NCBI GenBank assembly: GCA_013115135.1
Contig: JABANP010000002.1
Coordinates: 124,001 to 188,000 of the forward strand
Reading direction: 5' to 3'
DNA: 64,000 bases
Source of the DNA: Perkinsus olseni
Lineage: Eukaryota; Perkinsozoa; Perkinsida; Perkinsidae
Below are positions 9,784-21,742 of this stretch, in pieces; positions within the stretch are counted from its first letter, which is position 1; the number at the start of each line of letters is the position of its first letter. A program made the position numbers and the translations under genes. The notes under the pieces were generated by a model. It was not told the DNA's origin. It saw only the letters and a program-made list of their open reading frames with translations, and ran no database searches.

Positions 9784-11213
9784 TTAGTCGTTCACCTGCA
9801 GTGTTCCTCCTGGAGGAACTCCTTCAGCCTCGCACAGCTCATGAATGCTTTCGCCGCCCTCGGTTGATATATCCGTGCCAGGACACTCAATCTTGGCGTT
9901 AACGCCCGTCCAAGGTCGTTGGGAGATCTCCTTCAGTGCAGGATGCTCGGCTCGGATGACTTCCTCGAACACCTGACCGTGTCCTCGACAACGCCTTGTC
10001 CACTCGGATCACCTCGTGAACTGTCCAGGAGCTCAGCACTGCCCGCTTCCAGCTCTCCTCGCCCGAACGGACGTCCAAGACTACGGGGTACACAACCTCG
10101 TCCTCGGCCATCGCATCGAGCCTGATGTTAGGATCTTGTGAGGAGTTGAAGTTGTGGTATGACTCTCCTGTGAGGTTCGGCAGAGGGCCGTCAGCCCTGT
10201 GTTTGTCTATCCATAATTCGAACTGATCCATAGGGATGTACCGCTGGTTGCGGCCTTGTATGAACTCATGGTCAACATAAGATTCCACATAAGCATGCAG
10301 GGAGTCCTCGTCCAACTCGGACCCCTCGAGGTCACCCCTTCTCTGAGGTCGAGCAGATGGTCTTGTTACTAGTACCCCCAGGGCTCACGAGATTCTTCTC
10401 GGCGGTCTGCTTAGCCTCGACCGTACCCATGTACTGCATCGGTATCAGTACGGGGTTGCAGGCCGTGTTGGCCTGTAGCTTCGCCTCCAGCTTCAAGTGA
10501 CTCTTAATAGCGTCTACAAGGTCCCTACGACCGGGCATGGGCACCGAGCCATCACGCCACAGCCTACCAACGAGAGACCCGCCCATCCTCGTCGAGGTCG
10601 CAGAGGAGGACGAGGAGATCGGCCCAGTCCGCCGGGTCGCCTGAAGAGCAGTTGGGAGACTCACGATGGTCGCAGCTCACCCGAGTGCATCACCCGACGC
10701 AACGCCAAGCAGTTGTAGAGGTTGGGGCCCTCCTCCGGACCCCCGGCGATACGCAGGATCCTGTCCGCTAGTTGCGAGCCCTCCAGGTAGCCCAATTGGA
10801 GCACCTCCAGGGCCATGGACTTCCCTGAGTCGACCGACGCACCGCCACAGCAGCTGGAGGCCTTCCTCACCACTTGACCCATCCCGGTGACTGCGTATAA
10901 CGGTCATGATGATGTGGTACAGCTGTGACTTCGAGATCGATTTTACAACCTATTCATTAGTGGCGATAGAGAATGAGATGGTTCATACCAAATCTTCCCC
11001 TCCTCTTGAAGCTGCCTCCAGTATTGATACGACCACTTCGTCCTGGCCCTGAGTGCTCAGCTGCGATAGCCTTCCACGGTAGAGGAGCCTCTCTCGTCTG
11101 TTCAAAGCATCAACCATCACGCATCCGACCCGTACCGCACCTCTCCTCAAACGACAGCGCGCGTATGGTCGTAGCTGTGGCCAAGGACTCGTGCCCTGAG
11201 CCTGGACGACCAC
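9784..11213 (-). CDS. Uncharacterised protein, 3' exons of a long minus-strand gene
   Basis: No family is recognised. Minus-strand exon-like stretches in transcript order are: about 11213-10983; 10882-10661 with SGKSMALEVLQLGYLEGSQL and ADRILRIAGGPEEG; about 10560-10340 with RRDLVDAIKSHLKLEAKLQA and PVLIPMQYMGTVEAKQTA; 10315-9990 with HAYVESYVDHEFIQGRNQRY and DEVVYPVVLDVRSGEESWKR; and 9970-9784 with VFEEVIRAEHPALKEISQRP ending in TAA at 9784. The last two join through a GT-AG intron. The stretches look like genuine globular protein. They may form the C-terminal half of the same transcript as the Q-rich exons at 11.7-13.0 kb, or a separate gene. No catalytic motif was seen. Confidence 0.45.
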
Positions 11214-11674
11214 TGGCAGGACATGCGTTACCCATTCGACAACGGCCCTGCTCGCCCTCCCTCGGCAGCTGACTAACTCGACAGGATGATGATTAATGAG
11301 TTCATAGAGAATGGTTCAAGAGGCTACAATTGACGTTAGGTTACTATTCTCAGGAGAAGAGGAGGCCGCAGCAGCGCTGCTGTCGATAGTACGTCGGAAG
11401 ATGATCGGAAGGAATGGTACAGTGAGGGTGATGGCCTTCACGGAAGAATGTTACGGAGTAGTGGAATTTGTGTGGCCTGCTGCTGCTTCAGTGTGCTTTA
11501 CGATGCCATGCCGACCGCCCCTTCCCTCCTCCTGTACTCCATCCGCCGTCCCCTCCCCCATGATGGTCCCAACCACCACTGCCACCTCGACCACCCGGAT
11601 CGGACCAAGCATTAGCCGCCTGGACCATGGACCTGAAAGGAGGCCACTGCCATCACTCCAAAAGGTCGTTCGAC

Positions 11675-13007
11675 TTACCCAGAGTCGACGGGAGCCTCTC
11701 CCAAAGAGCCACCGCTCTTAGGAGTCCTTCGGCGTCTTGCAACGATACTCCTAGATCGGCTCTCACTGTCACTACCCGTCCGCCGTCTTCTACCCCGGCC
11801 TCCTCTGGGCGACGACCGAGACTTGTCCGGACTCCGGTAGTACATCCTGTTCCTCTCGCGGTCCTCATTCCTCCGTCGAGGAGGAGGCGTGCGACTGTGG
11901 GACGATCTTGCCCGGGTCGACGCCCCTCCACCTGATCTTGCCGCACTCCCAGCCCGCCGGACAGCCTCTCGAGGGTCTCGGGGAGGCTCCGATGACGACG
12001 GCCCTTCCCCATGGTGAATAGACTGCGCCGCGCTACCGTCTGGAGGAGGTGCCAACATAGGAGTACCACACCTTTGCCTGATCAGGGCAGTAAGCTCCAC
12101 AATAGCCCGGACGTCGGCCTCGCTGAGGGCCACCTCCGGGACCTGAGGGGTACCCAGGACTTGGGGGTGTTGAGGACGCACCATCGACGGCTGCTGCTGC
12201 TGCTGTTGCAGAAGAGACACTGCAGGTTGTTGTTGTTGAGAAGGCCTTTGGGGTTCGCTCATGGCCGCTGGGGACATCTCCGGATTGCTCGGGGCGTAGC
12301 CCAAGCCGCTGGCCGGGGAGGCGAGGACGCTCATCTCGCTGGTGGCGCCTTGCACGCCCGCCGGGCTACCCGCGGTGCCCTCCGACTGCTGCTGCTGCAC
12401 TGCTACTCCTGGTGGTGGTGCTGGCGAGCCCAACGACGCTGTACTCGGTCTATTGCTCCAGGACGGATCGCGGGCCGCTGCTACAGCTGCGGCACGAGCG
12501 ATCATGGGCGACATCTGGGGAGGGGGTCGCTCCGCCTGCTGGGCGCCAACCCTTGCCGGACTTGGCCCTCGTGTACCCTCGCCTGCTGCAGGGGACGCTG
12601 ACAACGGCCTCGTCCGCTTCTGAGTGGCGGCCGAAGTGGGACGGGCCGGCTCGGTAGTGGTGTGATGGTGGAGGTACTGGTCGTAGCTTGAGGTCCAGTT
12701 ACGAGCTTGGTTGCGGTCGAGGTGCGGTAGGGGCCCAGGCAGCAGACCCTCCGCGGTGCCAATCTCCTCCTCCACCCTTCTTAGCCCACTCAGCTCCTTT
12801 ATACTTCCAGTCCCCTCCTCCCTTGTGGCCGCCCCACTCTCCTCCTCCCTTGTAGTGCTGCTGCCCTTGACTCCACTTCGCAGCAGACTTATGATGATGA
12901 TATTGCTGCCATCGGGAACCCGACCCCTTCTGAGATGCTGAGGACGACGCTGGCCCGGAGAGCATCTGGGAGTGCATGTAAGAGATGTAGTCGGGATGCT
13001 GCGCCAA
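11675..13007 (-). CDS. Low-complexity Q/P/S-rich and Arg-Ser-rich exons
   Basis: The minus-strand frame 12775-11675 is over 360 codons long and is almost entirely low complexity. Its first half is rich in Pro, Ser, Ala and Gln, with Gln runs near 12180-12240. Its second half is Arg/Ser-rich, with stretches such as RTPPPRRRNEDRERNR and RTGSDSESRSRS. Upstream, 13007-12750 encodes a Gly/Lys/Trp/His repeat-like piece, with WSQGQQHYKGGGEWGGHKGG. RS-rich and aromatic-Gly tails are common in nuclear RNA-processing and condensate-forming proteins, so a nuclear RNA role is a reasonable inference, but no folded domain is present. The exons could belong with those at 9.8-11.2 kb and 13.5-14.9 kb. Confidence 0.5.
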
Positions 13008-13500
13008 GCGAGGGAGGGCTTCGAAAGGCAGGTATATCTGACCAGCGTCGGACCCTACGACCGAGGCTTCCCCCTTCTCCCAGTACTACCTTCATGATTC
13101 CCTGACCTCTCCGCTCGGGCTCGGTATCCCCCAGCAGACCACGGAGGCCGACTCTATCTGAACACGCTGTGATGGTGAGAGGACCGCGGAGTTGATGAAG
13201 GGCCCTACTGCTGTCACCAGAATGAGGTACGGCATCTCGCCACGTCGGTAGCTCGGCATCCAGCTGGGCCTCAACGTCCGAGATCAGCACTCCCACGCCT
13301 CCGGCAAATCCTTGGCCGCGGGACTCGAAATTGAGACGGACCTGGCCGATGTAGGTGAGAGGCAGCAGCCAAGGGGCAGACTTACAGTAGTGATGACGTG
13401 CCTCCGAAGCTGCACGGAGGGGTCGTCCTCGGACCCCCTGCCCTCATCGTTCGCTTTGGCGTTTTCTAAGGCGGCCGCTGCTTGATTAATTTCGTGTTGA

Positions 13501-14867
13501 TTATGAAGGACCTAGTAGAAAGTCAGCTGGGGCAGCTGCAGCTCGGCGCCTCCATCCACGTACATGCTCGGGTTGCTGGGCAGTGAGGAGGTTGGAGGCT
13601 GCCTGCTGGTAAGTCACATGGCGAGCCCAAGGAACCGCCAGGAGGGTCTGCCCTTCACTACACTTGTTGCACACTTGTCGCGAGGAGAAGCTAGGATACA
13701 CAGTGAAGCAGGAGGGGCAGTACCCCGACGGAAAACCTGAGGGGACGAGTGGGAGGAGGACGCCGACGCCAAGAGGACTTACAGACACTGGCGGCCTGGC
13801 CTTGCCGCGATCCACCAACTACCCAGTGGTCGGGGCCGACGTGGGCGAACCGGTTGCACGACATGGACACCTGAGGTGGGCAATGGCTGCCATGAGGAAG
13901 GCAAGGAGAACTAACCTTGAGAGGCTCCCAGTTGGTCTGGGCGTCGCCTGCAAATCTGAGGAACTCGGCATACTCCGGTGGCACTGGTATCTCGAAGCCT
14001 GCTATCGGTATGGGGGTATGAGGGCTGTTGGGGACGGGAGGGTAGAACGCCTGACAAGAACGAGGGGAGGATACTGTGGACACTGGAAGGGAAGTCGACC
14101 GACCAGACGACTAGCATGGACCAGAGTGCTCCGACCAGAGCCCTTGAGACCGTAGTAGAGGAGAGAGTGCGTGTCTGCTGATGCCAACTTGATGTGGGGT
14201 GGTAGTAGCGGCAGGCTGCCCTCCTCATGAGGGGTCGCTGAGGACGGAGGGGCATAGCGGCAGCGAGGGGAGTAGCAGTTATTATTACCATTGACATAGA
14301 TGAGGGCGTACTGCATCTTGCCAGTATTCTCATCAGTCATCGTGGCAACCGTAGTGTAGCTACAGCCGAGGCTGCCGTGAAGGAGGCCATTGGGGGCCGG
14401 AGGGCGACCAGCGATAACGCAGAGGTACTGAGAGGCGAGGGGTCACGGGATCCTCTCCCCTAGCAAGCTTACCCCAAGGCAAAGGGTTTGGGTCCTGGCC
14501 TGCTCCTTTAGGAAGGCGTTAGTCGACGCTGAGAGGCCGAAGAGGCAGAGGCCTGCGGGAGAGGCGTCCTCGAGGGCAGGGGGAGGGTACCTCAACCTAC
14601 CGCTGTACTCCTCGTCAAGGACTCCTGCGATGAGCTCGACATCCTCCGGCCGAGCTTCCCCCTCCTCAGAAGCTATCAACGCCTTGGCCCAGGCTATGGC
14701 GGTCTCGATAGAGCAGCCCACCGGGCTTCACACACAGCATGAAGGTGTCGGCGCGGTGGTGCAACTGTCGGGCATTAGTAGAGGGGACCCGAGGGAAGGA
14801 GGGCTTACCGTAGGGACCTTTCCGGTCGGCATAGGGTAGCTAACACTCGCGGTCTCGGCCTCCATGA
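13501..14867 (-). CDS. Uncharacterised exons including a C2-C2 zinc-ribbon-like segment
   Basis: In minus-strand transcript order, an exon at about 14721-14490 reads CSIETAIAWAKALIASEEGE and VELIAGVLDEEYSGRLRYPP. Next comes a stretch at 14415-14170 with GCSYTTVATMTDENTGKMQY and ALIYVNGNNNCYSPRCRYAP. Then 14070-13920 gives PIPIAGFEIPVPPEYAEFLR, and about 13755-13640 holds YCPSCFTVYPSFSSRQVCNK C, two CxxC pairs spaced like a zinc ribbon. An N-terminal exon ending MEAETASVSYPMPTGKVPT lies near 14865-14805, followed by GTAAG. I cannot name the family. It may be the 5' part of the long minus-strand gene that continues to 9.8 kb, or be continuous with the CW-domain gene upstream. Confidence 0.4.
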
Positions 14868-14893
14868 CATCAGCGGGAGCCTTGGCATCAGCA

Positions 14894-17800
14894 TCAACCC
14901 TACACCCAGGACACTACCCATCCACCATCCATCGAGACCGGCACGACTCACTCCTTCTCTGCCTTGGCCTTTCTTGCTTTTCTTGTGCTTCAGCTTCTTC
15001 CCTTCGTGCTTCTTCTTCCTCTTGCGTCGCTTAGCTGCGGCCTCCTCATCCTCCTCGACCTCCTCATCCTCGTCGCTTGACTCCCCCAAAGCCTTCAGCG
15101 CACTCCGCCTCCGTTTGCCTGGCACCCACCTCTGCGGCACCCCACTCCCACTGCGGCCAAGACTACCTGGCTTCTCAGACAGGTCGTCTAAAGGCTCGGA
15201 GGTGTCCGCCCGCTCCTCCGCCGCTGGGGCCTGCTCCCGAGCAGAGGCCTTAAGCGACTTCATCGGTGCGTCCTCTCCAGCCACCTCCGTCTTGGTCTCG
15301 CTGCCCTTCTTGACCTTACCCGACTTGGGCGTCCTCGGACCTACCAAAGCATAAGCCACCCCTGCAGCCCCTCTGCAGGCTCTCCTACCCTCAGCAGCCG
15401 TCCGACTGCGCTTCTTCTTAGGCGTTTGGTGTGCAATCGTCTGGTCAGCTACTTCCTCGTCCTCGATATCCGGGGTGTCCTCCTCCTCTTCCTCGTCCTC
15501 CGAGAACAGGTCTACCGATTCAGGCATGCCCAAGATCGATGATTCCCGTTGGCTACTACTCTTTAAGGGTCGGCCCCTACCCCTCTTCTTCCCGCCCTTG
15601 GTCTTGCTAGCCTTGGGCGTAGAGGCCTTCTTCCGTCCTCCCTTCTCACTGCCGATCATACTGCCATCCACCTCCCCACCCTCCTTAGCGTCCTTAGCCT
15701 TCTTCAACGATCGCTTCCCCTTAGCACTAGTCTTGCTCTTATGATGAGCCGCACTCTCCTGCTTGGCCTCGACCGGCGTCCCCCTTCTTTGGTGTCGCTC
15801 CAGAAGCCTTCACCGCCTGACCAACGATAGGAGAAACTCGGCAACAGCCCGGCTAGCCTACCTTGGCCGACTCCTCCTTCTTAGTCGTCACCACCTTCTC
15901 CTCCTTCACAGGGGCCTTGGGAGACTGAGGACATCCGTCAGGTCCCCTCTCCGCCTACCACTACTACCTCGCCTTGCTCCTTCTTTTGCTGTCGGTGCTT
16001 AGCAGCCAGCATGGCCTGCTTCCTGGCCTGCATTCTCGACTTCGCCTTAGGCCTCGCAGTGGTCACTCGTGGATGCTCCAATGCCTGACGAGGAGGAACT
16101 CATGACCCGCAAGCTTCAACCTAAGATACCCACCGTATGCGATATAGCGGTAACCCCAGCAGCCGCTGCCGCCGTGCTCACTGTAGGGTCTACCCCTCCA
16201 GCGACCGCAGCACTGGCTTGGGCGGGAGGGGTGGAGGGGGCGGCCTGCCACAGAGAATGAAGACATCGTACGGAGACACCCTAGCCCTACTACCGGTAAG
16301 GAGGTGATGTCAGGCATCATCGGCGGGGCCGGGGATACAGTAGGGGCGGTCGAGGGCCCTTCCGCCTCCCCCCTGGCTGCCGGGCTGCCGCTGCTATCAG
16401 CTCCTCCTGCCTCTTGGCCCGCATGTCCGTGTAGAAGGTAGTCCGTGCCCTCTTCCTCCGAGCATCCGTCAGACTCACCGACGTACTCGACCATCGACTG
16501 CCCTCCTTTCGGGCCATCGCCTTCATCTCCTCAGGCACCTACCACCGTCATAAAGCCCCGTCCAGTGGCGGAGCCTAGTACCTCTAGCAGTCGAGAGGCC
16601 GGCTCCCAGTCCCCCAGCTGGACGTCCGCACCCTTCCACTTCACGTAGTACCTAATCCAAGGTGATGCCCACTCCCAAAGGCCCAGGACCAACGCCTACC
16701 GATCCTTGGGCTCATCCCAGTCAAGGAGGCACTCGACAGCATCAACGCTGACTTGGACTATGGTGTCCTCCTCCGACTGCCCCGGAGGACTCGAGCTGCT
16801 GTTCACGATACTCTCCGACCCCTGCTCTGGATACTCCCTCGTCACACTAGACGTCGATCTATCAGGGCTGGAGTTGGGAATGAGGGCCGGTGATTGTCGA
16901 CTGCTGCTGCCTTTCCGGCTGCCACCCTTCGTGGATGGACGAGGCGCCCCAGGGGAGAGGACCCCTCCCCTGCCACAACAGTATGGCTCTGGGTGTCCAT
17001 CACCCAGTCACAAGGGTCCTCACAGGACTTCCCAGGGAGCTCAGAACAGACGAAGATCTGGTCACGCCCCTCCTTAGCCTTGGCAAGCTCGGCTGAGATC
17101 ATCCGCCACCTCCTGCAACAGTCGCACTGTACCCAGCTGTTCATCAGACTACTCGGGGACTCGGGCGATGGGGCCGGCTTGGTCTTAGGCGTCGAGGTAG
17201 TCGCCTTACGAGGTCTCCCAACCTTACCGCTCCGACCGGCCGCAGCTCCCTTAGTAGGAGGGGCCTTCGGCTTCACCGCTGCCCCGACCGCAGACTTCTT
17301 ACCACTACTGGCTGCTGTCGCCCGCTTCCCAGGTAATAGTTCGGGAGCCTTCTTCGTCGTTTGGGCCTCGGACTTCACGTAAATGTTGTCCTCAGCCTTT
17401 TCCCCAACACCCGTCGAGGAGGCCTCCGCGGACTTCTCCGACTCGCCAACCTTGGGAGCATCGGCGTCCCCTTCCACTGGTATTAGAGGCAACAGTTCGA
17501 CAGCGTCCAGCATAGAGGTTATCCAATCGCATGGGTCTTCGCATGTAGTGGCCACGAAGGAGCTGCAAGTGACTCTAAGCGGTGTCTCCTCCTCCTTGCC
17601 GTCCGGGGACCGAGGCCTCAGTCGCCACTTCCCACATTCGGAGCATCGGACGAACTCCCCACCAGTAGCGGAAGCCTCTCTGTACCGCACCACCGAGCCG
17701 TCCTTCAAGCGCTTCATCCCCTTCTGTCGCAGATCCCTGTCGGATGTACCCTCATACTCGTCGACCTCAGCCTTCTCGTCATAAGGGCGCTTAGGCTTCC

Positions 17801-18427
17801 ATACAGGACCCTCTACCGCCGGTGCCTCCTCCTCTAATACGCCCTCCTCACCCTCTTCGGTCGGCTCATCCACAGCAGCTGCTTCTGAAGGCTTCTCATC
17901 GTCCTCCTTCGACTTCAACATAGATACTGGTACCTCCTCTTCCGCTGTTGGCAACTCGACCATGTCCGGGTCCACTCCCGAGTAAGGCCAGCATCAACCT
18001 CTGATTCTCATCTCCCGTGTCCAGACCAACTGGAGGGCTACTCACCGGAGCCGGACTGACCGAAGGCTCAGGTCGTGGCGGTGGTCGTGAAGACAGCTGA
18101 AGATTCGCCAAGTTCTTGACCAGCGCGGAGGCACCGGACGAGGCTGCAGGGGAAGGGGGAGCTCCAGGCGACTTTCCCTTCACCCATCTGAGCTGCCCTT
18201 TCCAGGGGCGGTACCATCACTCCCGCTGACGCTTCTCCTAGGACGTTGGTGGACAGCAAGGAGGGGCTGTAGCGGCTCTCGGCAGAATCTTCCGGCGATG
18301 ACCCCTGCAGCGCCTCCATACTCTCGTCTACTGTCATCGAAGGCCCCTCCGTCGATGGCTGAGCATCCACTGGAGGGTTGGGCGTCGGTGAGGGTGGCGG
18401 TTCGGCGCCACCACTGTCATTACTCAT
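14894..18427 (-). CDS. Double CW zinc-finger, AT-hook, Lys-rich chromatin protein
   Basis: CW domains bind methylated histone H3 Lys4 in many chromatin proteins. Two are visible in one long minus-strand frame (17975-16842). The first is FVRCSECGKWRLRP...RVTCSSF...TCEDPCDW (near 17670-17520). The second is WVQCDCCRRWRMISAELAKA...FVCSEL...SCEDPCDW (near 17140-16990). Both keep the zinc cysteines and flanking tryptophans. The N terminus MSNDSGGAEPPPSPTPNP starts at 18427 and is Pro/Ser-rich. Downstream exons (16538-16320 and 15707-14950) are basic and acidic in blocks, with the AT-hook-like KRGRGRP and runs of Lys near 14975-15020. The stop is uncertain: one splice reading ends at 14894, while another frame (AKAEKE|VDADAKAPADV) would continue into the next block. 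The nuclear role is inferred from the domains. Confidence 0.65.
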
Positions 18428-18546
18428 GTACCACAGAACTGAAGGAAGCCTAAGACCCCCACCTCCCCCAACCCAACGACCATCCCCAACAACAGGAGGA
18501 ACCATACAAATGTTGTCTTTAATGTACTAGAACGTGAGCAGGACTC

Positions 18547-21500
18547 CTACGGCCGTCGGCGGGCAGAGGGTTTGGCTGCTGCCTTCGCCTTCTCCACCAA
18601 CTCCGACGCAGCTATCAGTGCGTAGTCGCCCGTAACAGTAGGTTTGCAGTAAAGCTCATTGTCCCTCCAATACACCGACCCCACCGTCCCAAACTTGTAC
18701 ACCTGCCGACCGTCTACCCGCATGCCGGGCTTCTGTACCAAGGCCACGTCCGGTGCCAAGTCGTTGAGGACGTCTCCCAAGTGGACAGCAACAGCATGGG
18801 AGCTCAAGCCAGTGGACATCTCCGGTGGGAGGCCATCGTCAGCCCGGCCGTTGGGGTCCTGAGAGTCACGCATAGATCGGGACTGGAAGGCTCTCCCCTT
18901 TACCTTCCGGGTCTGGTCCGATTCCTCCTCAGCCGACACACTACCGTCGATGACGAGGCTGTCCTCCCTTCCAGTGAGGGCCCGTCGGATAAGGTAGAGG
19001 CCTTGGATGAGGGCGTGGCAGGTGGAGCCTGACTCGGCCACAGGGCCCAGCAATGACCTCCACCCCTTGATACCACTGGAGGACCTAAGTCCAATACATC
19101 CCATACGAAGTCGTCCCGCCCGCCTCAACTACCTCTTGGAAGCAAACGCCACTCCTCTGTTTGAGCCACTTCCTCAGCGCCCCCACCCAGGCGTCGGTCA
19201 TGAGGGCGTCACCTAGCAGCTTGCTGCAGGCTGCTGTCGGTACCAGCCCGTCCTTAGCCCAGGTGACACACTCCTGGATAAGGTCGCCCTAGAAAGGATG
19301 GCGTGCCCCCTCGACCCCAGCTGCCCTGCCACCGCCCTACATGCTCCTGATTCGCCGGGTTGACCTGGACCCGCCTTAGCTTGTCTCCAAGGTCGCCGCA
19401 CATCCTCAACTGCAACTGTTTGTAGTCGCCACTCGGCAGAGTCCCCTCCACTCTGAAGAAGAAGCAGTGACCAACACCCCCACAGCCGCTTTCCGACCCA
19501 CCCTTGAGATTGGCCGATAGTTGGTCCGGCCTCGAGGACAGCAGAGGGCGAATGTGGTCGGACACCAACAGCGTCCATGAGCCCTCGGGGATCACCTCCC
19601 GTAGGGGCTCGACCAAGGCGTATCTGATGACGGAAGTGTGCAGTCGAGAACGCCGAAGCTATGGAAAACTACAGCAGGTTCGGAGGCGTCCTCGAAATCC
19701 TGTCCGTCAAAGTTGGTAACACTGCCCGAGAGAAGAGGGCGTTGTACCTGGTAATGCTATGACAAGCTGCGGGTCCTAGGAGGGTAGTACACGTAGGGCG
19801 AGGAGACCTGGCGGAGGGAGTCCAGTAGGTCCACCAGCGTGGTCAGGGAGGAGGTGTTGGAGCAAAGCCGTTGGAGGTGGGGGCAGACCACAGAGCAGAG
19901 GAATCTATCAATCACCCATGCACGACCTGAATAGGTTAACCTCCTACCTATCGACATCAGCATCCTCCAGGATGACATCCTGGACGAGGAGACCTAGCAC
20001 CCGATTGAACCTGAGATTATTCATCTCTCCTCGCTATACAGGAAGGCTTCGATTACTCCTCCGCCGTAGTGGCCCTTGAGAGCTCCTTCTGCCCCAGTGC
20101 GCTGGCGGCTGCTAGCAAGGCCGCATCCCCGTCCACCCGGTACCACACCCTCCCCCGATCTGCGTACTGCTCCCTTAGCCGAGAGGAGGCCTCGGAGAGG
20201 TCGGCCACGCTGTGACAACCGAGCAACGTCGAGCGCAACTGAAGAGTCGGTCGATAGCCGGTGGCCTGGTGCGATGGAGTCCTACTTCCCCTTCTAGAGC
20301 GGTAGTGGCTTTGACGTCCTCTTCAATAGCCTCCTTGCTGGGGAGGGCATCCTCCTCTTCGCTACGATGCAGGGAAGCTTCTATAGCAGCCTTACGCCGA
20401 ACCTGTCCGACCTCCACTGAGTCAAGCCAGAGTGAGCCTAAGATACTACCAAATCATCCACCTTCTCCTGCTGCATCTTCAGCATCTCCACAGCGTTGTG
20501 CCTCAACTCTGCCAAATGGACCGGCCCCTCCGACCTCTCCCGGGCCGCCGTCACCGCCGCCCCGAGGTCCCCAACGACCTGCGGCCCCGAAGGGACCCGT
20601 CATATCGATCACTCTAGAAGGGAGGGGAGCTGAGCACATCACCGATCCTCAGCGTCCGACAAAACTCAGCACCACTTCTACCTGGCGCCTGATGAGGGAC
20701 ATCACCAAAGGCAACAGACTTCGACGCCGTCTTCCGCTGGGCATCCGTGTACTTCCTAGAACCCTTCTTCCACCCTTCGCTCCTCTCCCTCTCAGGCTCA
20801 GTCTGAAGGGCGAGGAGATTCATGTCACACTGTCACGCGGCCGAGCGTACTGCCGGCTCCTCCGCTAGGTTGATGATATCGAGAGCGTTTGCTCCCTTGA
20901 CGCGACGAGTGGCTACTTTTCGGCCGAACAAATCCTGGTTGATCTGAAATCCTGTCTGTAAGTACCCCCAAGACCCTCCGCAGGGACCGGTCACCTGCTC
21001 ACCGGATTCCTGTAGTGCCTCGTTCTTCCGCCGAACCTTCACTTCGATCGGGTTGGCAATGCCTTGCTCGTTCTTACCAAGGCCACCACCCTTGAACCCC
21101 ATCTTAGCCAGCATAGAGAAACCGATGCCGTACCTGCCGTCGTACCATATCTTCCCCTACTCCTAGAAGTCCTTCCCCTACTACTTCGACTTCATCTCAG
21201 ACTTGGTCATGTAGTTTGATGGACTTACCGCCCTCCGCAGGCTCCTCCATGCCCTGCTTTAAATCGAACTTCGGGTCGAACGAAGGCCCCACCTAGCAGC
21301 AACAACGTCGGCAGTCCGCCGGCATTCGGTCGGCCTACCACAGGTTTCTCTTCTTCTACCCCACCGCCCTCTTCATCCGAGGCTGGCTGTTCAGGTTGAT
21401 TCGCGCCAAGGACAAAACTGACCTTGGGCGCCCCCGCAGCTGTTCCCTGAACCAATGCAACTACGCCCAATCAGTCCAGGCACACCACTACCTTGCCCCG

Positions 21501-21742
21501 TCGCCTTCTCATCGGTGACCCCAGCCCAGTGTGCTCCAGGCCTGAGCAAACACTACACAACCCCGCATGATGAACCTCTCCGTACTTTCTAAGATCTCTT
21601 GGTCGTGGTCCTCAGGACTGCTGTCCATAGTGAAGCGACCCTCCTCTTCTCCGCCAGAGGACGAACCATCATCATCATCACTATCATACTCACCTATCAA
21701 GTCAAGCCCCTTCCGCCGACGGGTGCGGATCTGGCCGAACAT
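18547..21742 (-). CDS. TFIP11: TFIP11/STIP (yeast Ntr1/Spp382-like) G-patch spliceosome-disassembly factor
   Basis: TFIP11 homologues activate the DEAH helicase DHX15/Prp43 through their G-patch and release the intron-lariat spliceosome. Landmarks appear in family order. The G-patch is [20 protein letters not shown] followed by [12 protein letters not shown] (near 21120-21030). VIDMTG follows near 20610, then [12 protein letters not shown]. Next are [38 protein letters not shown] (near 19910), [20 protein letters not shown] (near 19590) and [10 protein letters not shown]. The C-terminal [20 protein letters not shown] matches the family's late 'GK-x-LYTFG' strand; stop at 18547. ATG 21742 gives [20 protein letters not shown], with an acidic stretch as in the family. 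At least seven short introns break the frames. All major regions are present. Confidence 0.85.

Noticed and set aside
12180..12240. CTG/CAG-type repeats as a possible microsatellite expansion
   Set aside because: They are mixed CAG/CAA codons for Gln in a low-complexity exon, of ordinary length.
12011..12623. Plus-strand frames opposite the Q-rich exon, with Leu runs
   Set aside because: They are the complement of CAG/CTG-rich coding sequence and give meaningless Leu/Arg/Cys repeats.
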